Assembly: GCA_900543945.1 (NCBI GenBank) | Contig: UQTN01000096.1 | Location: forward strand, 1 to 7,687 | Source of the DNA: an uncultured Collinsella sp. | Lineage (GTDB): Bacteria; Actinomycetota; Coriobacteriia; Coriobacteriales; Coriobacteriaceae | Length of the DNA: 7,687 bases | Reading direction: 5' to 3' | In this document: positions 1 to 5,147 of the stretch, in pieces | Position numbering within the stretch: position 1 is the first letter of the stretch | How the letters are laid out: every line of letters starts with the position of its first letter | Notes under the pieces: model-generated | What the model was told of the DNA's origin: nothing | The model's input: only the letters and a program-made list of their open reading frames with translations | Database searches by the model: none | Program-made: the position numbers and the translations under genes

Positions 1-1024
1 CGGTGCGAATGTGCAGACGCTCGGCGATGGCGCGGACGGCGGCACAGCGGGCAGCCTCGGCCTCTTCCTGCGCCGGCGTAAAGATACGGTTGCGCCCCAG
101 CACCAGGCCAATCACATTACGCGGGCCCAGAGCGTCGACGGCCAGCACCGCCAGCAGGGACGACGGCAAGTCGCCCTCGAGTGCCACCACAGCACGCGAC
201 GCACCGTGGGCTCGGGCGTTGTCGCGCACGGCGAGCACCAGCGCCTGCCACAGCCACTCCTCGGAACGGAACTCGGGCAGTTCGTGATCTTCCAGGGCAT
301 CGAGCATCACGCCGCGCTGAATCTCCTGAACCAGCAGGCTCTCCTCAAAACACGGCGCCTGGGCCACCACGCGACCGCAGTCGTCGAGCACAAACGAACC
401 GCCGGTATACACCGACTCGTCATAGGCACCGACCGGCGCCATGCAGGCAAACCACACGCTGCGCTTGGATGCGATCTTGCGGTAGGCGCCGCTGCGAACG
501 GCGGCAATGGCAGTAGTCTCGCGGTCGGTCATGTCAAACGCGTTGAATTGGAAATACGCAATGAGGTCAACACCGGTCGGCAACATCTCGAGCTCGCGGT
601 CCAAGTCAAAAATCACGGCGATGCGCACGCCATCCACGTCGAACACCGGCGGCGCCCAACGCGTGTCGTTGTTCTCGCCACGCTGCAGGGCAATGCTCGA
701 ACGCGCCGGCACCACATGACCGTCCTTGAGCATCATGTAGTCGAGCAGCGGCTGACCCTCAAACGAAACCGCCGCGGGCACGATGCAGATCATGTCAAGC
801 TCCTGGATACGCTCGGCGACACCAGTCAAGCCAGCAAGCATGTCGTGCTCAAAGTCGGCGGTGCCCACCAGGCCCCCGGGCATGGCGCCCATAAAGAGCG
901 GAGCCGGAACGCACAGCACGCGCGCCCCGCGCCCGTGGGCCAGACGAGCCTGGTCCTCGATGCGGCCGCAAATGCCCTCAATATCACCCAGGCGCATATC
1001 GATCTGTGCAAGCGCGAGCTTCAT
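1..1024 (-). CDS. Catalytically degenerate NAD synthetase-like protein (amidase + synthetase domains), 3' end outside window
   Basis: Reading frame of 341 visible codons from ATG at 1024, open at the left edge, with no stop or frameshift. Residues 1-235 follow the carbon-nitrogen hydrolase (glutaminase) domain of glutamine-dependent NAD synthetase: start MKLALAQIDMRLGD, VRIAVIF at 133-139, and YDESVYTGGSFVLDD at 201-215 matching the usual QDELVFDGGSF region. Residues 255-310 follow the start of the synthetase domain (ALVLAVRDNARAHG, then VVALEGDLPSS and AVDALGPRNVIGLV). True family members release ammonia from glutamine and use ATP to amidate nicotinate adenine dinucleotide. Here, in an ungapped alignment to my recalled consensus, the catalytic Glu is Ala41, Lys is Ser110 and Cys is Asp140. 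The SGGIDS ATP loop reads EGDLPS (283-288). Neither reaction is therefore expected. An AAAGGG ribosome site supports the start. Codon use resembles the neighbours. Family assignment is firm; function is unknown. Confidence 0.8.
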   Translation of the reverse strand, partial: MKLALAQIDMRLGDIEGICGRIEDQARLAHGRGARVLCVPAPLFMGAMPGGLVGTADFEHDMLAGLTGVAERIQELDMICIVPAAVSFEGQPLLDYMMLKDGHVVPARSSIALQRGENNDTRWAPPVFDVDGVRIAVIFDLDRELEMLPTGVDLIAYFQFNAFDMTDRETTAIAAVRSGAYRKIASKRSVWFACMAPVGAYDESVYTGGSFVLDDCGRVVAQAPCFEESLLVQEIQRGVMLDALEDHELPEFRSEEWLWQALVLAVRDNARAHGASRAVVALEGDLPSSLLAVLAVDALGPRNVIGLVLGRNRIFTPAQEEAEAARCAAVRAIAERLHIRT

Positions 1025-1031
1025 GGCTCAG

Positions 1032-1037
1032 CCCTTT
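1032..1037 (-). promoter_or_regulatory. Ribosome binding site of the NAD synthetase-like gene
   Basis: On the minus strand AAAGGG lies 7 nt ahead of the ATG at 1024. It fixes the start of a gene whose end is outside the window and argues that the gene is still translated. Confidence 0.7.
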
Positions 1038-1063
1038 CCGTCGTAAACCATCGTTGTCGTAGT

Positions 1064-1094
1064 AAAAGCGCCGGCCGCATAATGCAGTCGGCGC
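1064..1094 (-). terminator. Intrinsic terminator downstream of the superoxide reductase gene
   Basis: Read on the minus strand, GCGCCG pairs with CGGCGC. One A/C mismatch follows, then CTGC pairs with GCGG (one T-G wobble) around an ATTAT loop. The stem is followed directly by TTTT (1064-1067). It begins 47 nt after the superoxide reductase stop codon and ends 39 nt before the next ATG. It should end transcription from the upstream genes, or act as a partial attenuator for the NAD synthetase-like gene, because no clear promoter is visible in the space that remains. Confidence 0.75.
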
Positions 1095-1141
1095 TCGCAT
1101 GTGCATATGCTAGCTATGATACCCCGAGCGGGGGCGCGCTC

Positions 1142-1504
1142 CTAGAACGTCGCGGACCACAGCCCGTGCAGGTTGCAGTAGGCATAGACGGTACCGGTCT
1201 TGGAACCGCCGGCAAAAAACGTCGCGGGCTTCATGCCGGGCTCAAGGTAATGGATCTCCAGACGGCCCTCAGCCTCAAGGGCGATCCACTCAATATAGTG
1301 CTCGGGCAGGCTGGGATGTTCGACCGAGCCAACGCGTGCGCGAATCACGTGACCGTCGCGCTCGGTCTCGACAACAGGCACGTGCTTCTCGTGCGCCGCG
1401 TCCTCAGTGTTTGCGGTCAGTTCCGTGCAACCGGCAGGGGTTGCAACGTCGTTGCCCAGGGCGGCAATGAGCTTGCCATCGGGGTCCTTAAAGAATTTCG
1501 CCAT
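1142..1504 (-). CDS. sor: Superoxide reductase (desulfoferrodoxin/neelaredoxin family), single-iron type
   Basis: A cytoplasmic 120-residue protein with no signal peptide. It is expected to reduce superoxide to hydrogen peroxide, with electrons usually supplied by rubredoxin, as in anaerobes. The square-pyramidal Fe(His)4(Cys) centre is complete: His41 in EKHVPVVE, His63 in SVEHP, His69 in HYIEW, and Cys110 and His113 in YCNLHGLW. The conserved Glu39-Lys40 pair that assists catalysis is present. The N-terminal domain (about 1-37) keeps the desulfoferrodoxin layout but has only Cys26, so the second Fe(Cys)4 site of classical desulfoferrodoxin cannot form. This resembles the class III form described from Treponema pallidum. 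The frame stays open 47 codons upstream to 1645, but AAAGGAG six nt before this ATG and loss of family similarity upstream set the start here. An intrinsic terminator follows. No rubredoxin or rubrerythrin gene is in view. Confidence 0.95.
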   Translation of the reverse strand: MAKFFKDPDGKLIAALGNDVATPAGCTELTANTEDAAHEKHVPVVETERDGHVIRARVGSVEHPSLPEHYIEWIALEAEGRLEIHYLEPGMKPATFFAGGSKTGTVYAYCNLHGLWSATF

Positions 1505-1510
1505 GATGTT

Positions 1511-1517
1511 CTCCTTT
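1511..1517 (-). promoter_or_regulatory. Ribosome binding site deciding the superoxide reductase start
   Basis: AAAGGAG on the minus strand sits 6 nt before the ATG at 1504. It excludes the longer upstream reading-frame extension as the translated form. Confidence 0.85.
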
Positions 1518-1537
1518 GCTGACGTGCCAATGTTCTT

Positions 1538-1571
1538 GATGGTTCTTATGCCCAAAGGCAGACAAACCATC
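1538..1571 (-). promoter_or_regulatory. Interrupted hairpin / inverted repeat ahead of the superoxide reductase gene
   Basis: On the minus strand the 34-nt element reads GATGGTT, 4 nt, TGCC, TTTG loop, GGCA, 4 nt, AACCATC. It thus has a perfect 7-bp outer stem, a symmetrical 4x4 internal loop and a 4-bp inner stem. It ends 20 nt before the ribosome binding site. No T-tract follows on either strand, so it is not a standard terminator. It could be an mRNA leader structure, or two half-sites of an operator. The structure is visible; the function is inference. Confidence 0.4.
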
Positions 1572-1654
1572 CACGGCATTGCAAATGAACACATAACGGG
1601 CGGGGACGATGGGGCAGCGTGCGCTATCCGCCCTGGCGGCCCCACCCGAGCAGG

Positions 1655-4600
1655 TTAGCGCCCGTCGCCGCCCAGCAGCGCCAGAACATCTTCGCGGGTA
1701 AACAGCGCCGACGAGATGCCGTCGCCGCCGAGCACGCTGTTGACCAGGTCGCGCTTGGACTCCTGCATCTGCATGATGCGCTCCTCGATCGTGTCCTTGG
1801 CGATGAGCTTGTACACGGTCACGGTATGTTGCTGGCCAATACGATGCGCGCGGTCGGTCGCTTGGTCCTGCGCCGCCACGTTCCACCACGGGTCGTAGTG
1901 GATGACCACGTCGGCCGCCGTCAGGTTAAGGCCCACGCCGCCCGCCTTGAGCGAAATCAAAAAGACCGGGACCTCGCCCGCTTGGAACTGCGCGACCATC
2001 TTGGCGCGGCTCTCCTTAGACGAAGCGCCCGTGAGCTTAAGGAAGGCGATGTCCTCCTTGGCCAAGCGCTTACCGATGATATCGAGCATACACGTAAACT
2101 GGCTGAACAACAGGATGCGATGCCCGCCGTCGAGTGCGCCGTGCACGAGCTCCATACACGTATCGAGCTTTGCGCTCCCCGCCTTGTAATCCTCGTAGTG
2201 TAGACGTGGGTCGCAGCAGATCTGGCGCAACTTGGTGAGCTCGGCGAGCACCTTGAGCTTGTCCTTCTTAAACTCCCCAGCCTCGCGGTGCTGCACCTGC
2301 TGGGCGATGCGGTCCTGGTTGGCCAGGTAGAGCTTGCGTTGCTCGCCGGTAAGCTGTGCCATGACGGTGTCCTCGATCTTCTCGGGCAGGTCGGCCACCA
2401 CGTCTTCCTTAACACGGCGCAGCACAAACGGCGACACGAGCGCCTGCAGGCGAGCGGCGCTATCGCCCTCGGCATGCTCGACGGGGCTCTCAAAGCGCTT
2501 GGCAAACGACTCGCGCGTCCCCAAAAGGCCCGGCATCAAAAAGTCGAAGATGCTCCAGAGCTCGGACAGGCGGTTTTCGATGGGCGTGCCCGTCAGGGCA
2601 AAGCGCACGCCGGCAGGCAGGCGCTTGGCAGCGCGCGCCACCTGCGTGAGCGGATTTTTAATGTACTGTGCCTCATCGAGCACCACGCGGGCAAAATCCT
2701 GCTCGACGTACTCGTCGATATCGCGCCGCATAAGGTCATACGACGTTACGACCACGTTATGCTCGGCCACGCCGGCAATCTGTACACGACGTTGAGCCTT
2801 GGCGCCCACAATGGCGCACACATCGAGCGACGGGGCAAAGCGCTCCAGCTCGGCAGTCCAGTTGTACACGAGTGAGGCCGGGCATACCACGAGCGTGGGC
2901 TTGGTGTCCCCCGCCTCCACGCGCGCCAGGATATGCGCGATCATCTGGAGCGTTTTGCCCAGGCCCATGTCGTCGGCCAAGATGCCGCCAAGGCCCAGGT
3001 GTTCGAGCGAGCCGAGCCACTGGTATCCGTCGACCTGGTAGCCGCGCATCGTTGCCTTGAGCGATGCCGGCACCGTAAAGTCCATCTTGCCGAGCGTGTC
3101 CAGGCGCTCGACGGTGCGGCGGAACGCAGCGTCGCGATCGGCCTCGAGCGCCGGCGTGCGTGCGAGCATGCTATCGACAAAAAGGGTACTCGACGCGGGA
3201 AGCGACACGCCGTCGAGCAGGTCGACGGCATCGACGCCTAGGTCCTCGGCAAGACCAAACGCGGCACGCGCTCCCTCATCCAGGCGCACGATGTCGCCGG
3301 ACGTCAGGCGCGCGAACGTCTGGTGGCGCTTGTACGAGTCCAGATAGATGGCAAGATCTGCCGCCGAAAGGCCGCTCGCGCCCAGTTCGACATCGAGCAG
3401 GTTACTCTTGACGGTCGCGCGCACCGAGAGCTTGGGCGCAGGGCGGACCGAAATCTGGCGCAGACGGTCGCTGAGCATGACCTCGCCCAGCTCGGACAGG
3501 GCAGACAGGCCCTCGGTCAGCAAGTGGAACAGGCTCTCATCATCGCGCTCCTCAAACGCCAGACCGCCCTCGTAGAAATCGAAGTACAGAGCCGCTGTAT
3601 CCATAACGCGAAACTCCGCTACCTCGTCGCGGGGCGGCACGCCGGGGCGTTGCTCTTCGAAGGGACTGCCCGGAGCGCCCAGACTAAAGAGATCCGCCGA
3701 CCAATCGCCGTAGGTAACCGTAATTTTGCAGGTCACGAGCCCATCGTCGACGCCGATCGCCATAGCAAAGCTCGGCTCGGGTGCCACGGTATCGAGCGCG
3801 GCGGGCGCGGTGAGGTCGGTATAGTCGCGCAAAATGGGCAGCGCCATACGGCAGAACTCGCCCACCTGCTCGGCGGCAATATGGGCGGGCGTACGGCACG
3901 GCAGCAAGCGCGACAAAAAAGGTGCGGCATGCTGAGCAAATGCAGCGTCGGTACGGCGCGCGCGGCGCGTGTCAACCAAGTAGGCGGCATCGCCCGACGT
4001 AAAGCAGTACATATCGGCGGGCAGGCGCAGGTCATAGCTACCACCAGCCGCCGGCGCGATTTTGGCGGCAAGCAGCGGTGGGCGCTTAGCGGACACCTCG
4101 TCCTCCCCTTGCGGAGACAGCTCAACCGCCACGTCATAGGTGCGATGCGTCGTCGTCCCCCGCGACCAGGCGGGCTCAAAGGAGATGGTCTGGCCGCGCA
4201 GCAGGTCCAACACATATACGATGCTATGCTCGGACAGCGGCAACTGACGCTCGGCAACAAAACCGCTGCAGGCAAAGTCGTACGACGCCGAACGCGAGCT
4301 TGTGATGTCATCAAGATAGGCAACTGTCGTCACAACAAGGCTGAGCAGCTTTGTCGACACGTCCTCGAAGGCTTCGGGCGTATGGACAAACGTGAGCTTC
4401 TTGCCATAGGAGAACGTGCCGCCGCGCACGTAGGCATCGGCCATGCCGTCGATGTCCTTGACCACGTAGGAGACCGATCCACAGCGAATGCGGAACTCGA
4501 GCGCCCAGCTAAAGCGGTCAGCGAACAGCGGATTGTAGTACGGCACCAACGAGGGCTCCAACGCCGCTTTGGGGGCGTCGGGATCAACGGCACCAGCAAG

Positions 4601-5119
4601 CTTGCGGCGCATGCTCGCCAGCTCATCCATGCGCGCGTCCGAAAGATCGGAGAGCGCCGCCACAAGGCTCGGGCTCGTGGGGACGGGCGCCGGGAAGGGA
4701 AAGTTGGGGTTGACGGCCGGCGCGGCGGACGCGGCACGCGCGGGCTGTTTCGGCTGCGCCGTAAACGTGCGAACCGGCGTGCGCAGCCCCTCAACAGGCT
4801 CAATGCCGCTGGCGTCCAGGTACGCCAGCGCCGTGGCAATAGCGTGCTTGCACATACCGGGATAGCGGTATGCGGCGGGGCAATCGCAGTCGTAGTCGAT
4901 CACCTCGTGCTCGTCCATATCGAGCGCCACGTGCGTCTTGTACAGGTCGCCGCGCGAGCCGCGCACCGACCCCTCAATCGTCACGTTTTTGGAGAAGCGC
5001 GAGCCGCTGTCCTCAATCGACAGCACGGCGCCGTTGAGCATGAGCGAGCGGCCCTTCATAAAGGTGCCGCTCAACGCCGCCTCTTTGCGAAGCGCCTGCA
5101 CAAACGTCCCCTGCGCCAT
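1655..5119 (-). CDS. SWIM zinc-motif SNF2-family DNA-dependent ATPase
   Basis: Protein of 1154 residues, a full-length bacterial SNF2 ATPase expected to translocate on or remodel protein-DNA complexes rather than unwind DNA. A SWIM zinc motif CxC...CxH is visible (Cys78, Cys80, Cys90, His92). An Ala/Pro-rich linker runs at about 120-150, then a long region (about 190-670) that fits the SNF2-associated module of bacterial homologues. The ATPase core begins near 690: Walker A ADDMGLGKT with Lys722, DEAQ box at 815-818, TGTPIENRLSELW from 843. The second RecA-like lobe has LLFSQF near 1003, SLKAGGVGLNLT at 1056-1067 and DQATDRAHRIGQ at 1085-1096. All motifs look intact. ATG at 5119 is chosen because GGAGG lies 5 nt upstream; an in-frame GTG at 5137 has no such site. 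It starts 28 nt after dnaE, suggesting an operon and a role beside replication or repair. The partner is unknown. Confidence 0.93.
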   Translation of the reverse strand: MAQGTFVQALRKEAALSGTFMKGRSLMLNGAVLSIEDSGSRFSKNVTIEGSVRGSRGDLYKTHVALDMDEHEVIDYDCDCPAAYRYPGMCKHAIATALAYLDASGIEPVEGLRTPVRTFTAQPKQPARAASAAPAVNPNFPFPAPVPTSPSLVAALSDLSDARMDELASMRRKLAGAVDPDAPKAALEPSLVPYYNPLFADRFSWALEFRIRCGSVSYVVKDIDGMADAYVRGGTFSYGKKLTFVHTPEAFEDVSTKLLSLVVTTVAYLDDITSSRSASYDFACSGFVAERQLPLSEHSIVYVLDLLRGQTISFEPAWSRGTTTHRTYDVAVELSPQGEDEVSAKRPPLLAAKIAPAAGGSYDLRLPADMYCFTSGDAAYLVDTRRARRTDAAFAQHAAPFLSRLLPCRTPAHIAAEQVGEFCRMALPILRDYTDLTAPAALDTVAPEPSFAMAIGVDDGLVTCKITVTYGDWSADLFSLGAPGSPFEEQRPGVPPRDEVAEFRVMDTAALYFDFYEGGLAFEERDDESLFHLLTEGLSALSELGEVMLSDRLRQISVRPAPKLSVRATVKSNLLDVELGASGLSAADLAIYLDSYKRHQTFARLTSGDIVRLDEGARAAFGLAEDLGVDAVDLLDGVSLPASSTLFVDSMLARTPALEADRDAAFRRTVERLDTLGKMDFTVPASLKATMRGYQVDGYQWLGSLEHLGLGGILADDMGLGKTLQMIAHILARVEAGDTKPTLVVCPASLVYNWTAELERFAPSLDVCAIVGAKAQRRVQIAGVAEHNVVVTSYDLMRRDIDEYVEQDFARVVLDEAQYIKNPLTQVARAAKRLPAGVRFALTGTPIENRLSELWSIFDFLMPGLLGTRESFAKRFESPVEHAEGDSAARLQALVSPFVLRRVKEDVVADLPEKIEDTVMAQLTGEQRKLYLANQDRIAQQVQHREAGEFKKDKLKVLAELTKLRQICCDPRLHYEDYKAGSAKLDTCMELVHGALDGGHRILLFSQFTCMLDIIGKRLAKEDIAFLKLTGASSKESRAKMVAQFQAGEVPVFLISLKAGGVGLNLTAADVVIHYDPWWNVAAQDQATDRAHRIGQQHTVTVYKLIAKDTIEERIMQMQESKRDLVNSVLGGDGISSALFTREDVLALLGGDGR

Positions 5120-5124
5120 CACTT

Positions 5125-5129
5125 CCTCC
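5125..5129 (-). promoter_or_regulatory. Ribosome binding site deciding the SNF2 start
   Basis: GGAGG on the minus strand lies 5 nt before ATG 5119, within the 28-nt dnaE-SNF2 gap. It favours this ATG over the in-frame GTG at 5137, which would shorten the gap to 10 nt and add six residues. Confidence 0.8.
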
Positions 5130-5147
5130 AATCTCACCCGGGGTAGC

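Noticed and set aside
1116..1121. TATCAT as a -10 box for the NAD synthetase-like gene
   Set aside because: No -35 element at the right distance, and a transcript from here would run into the terminator at 1064-1094.
1122..1133. CCCCG/CGGGG mini-hairpin just after the superoxide reductase stop codon
   Set aside because: Only 4-5 bp with a very short loop, no T-run, and in competition with an overlapping GAGCG/CGCTC pairing; likely chance in GC-rich sequence.
11..1522. A 503-codon open frame on the plus strand
   Set aside because: It lies antisense to the NAD synthetase-like gene, the terminator and the superoxide reductase gene. Its product is low in complexity, rich in His, Arg, Gly and Ala, with no recognisable domain. 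It arises from GC-biased codons on the other strand.
1505..1645. Longer start for the superoxide reductase (47 extra codons)
   Set aside because: The extension has no family similarity, and a strong ribosome site sits directly before the ATG at 1504.
5120..5137. GTG start adding six residues to the SNF2 protein
   Set aside because: The GGAGG ribosome site falls inside this extension at ideal distance from the ATG at 5119, and nothing comparable precedes the GTG.
3323..5146. A 607-codon open frame on the plus strand
   Set aside because: Antisense to the N-terminal half of the SNF2 gene, with no domain seen and composition typical of a GC shadow frame.
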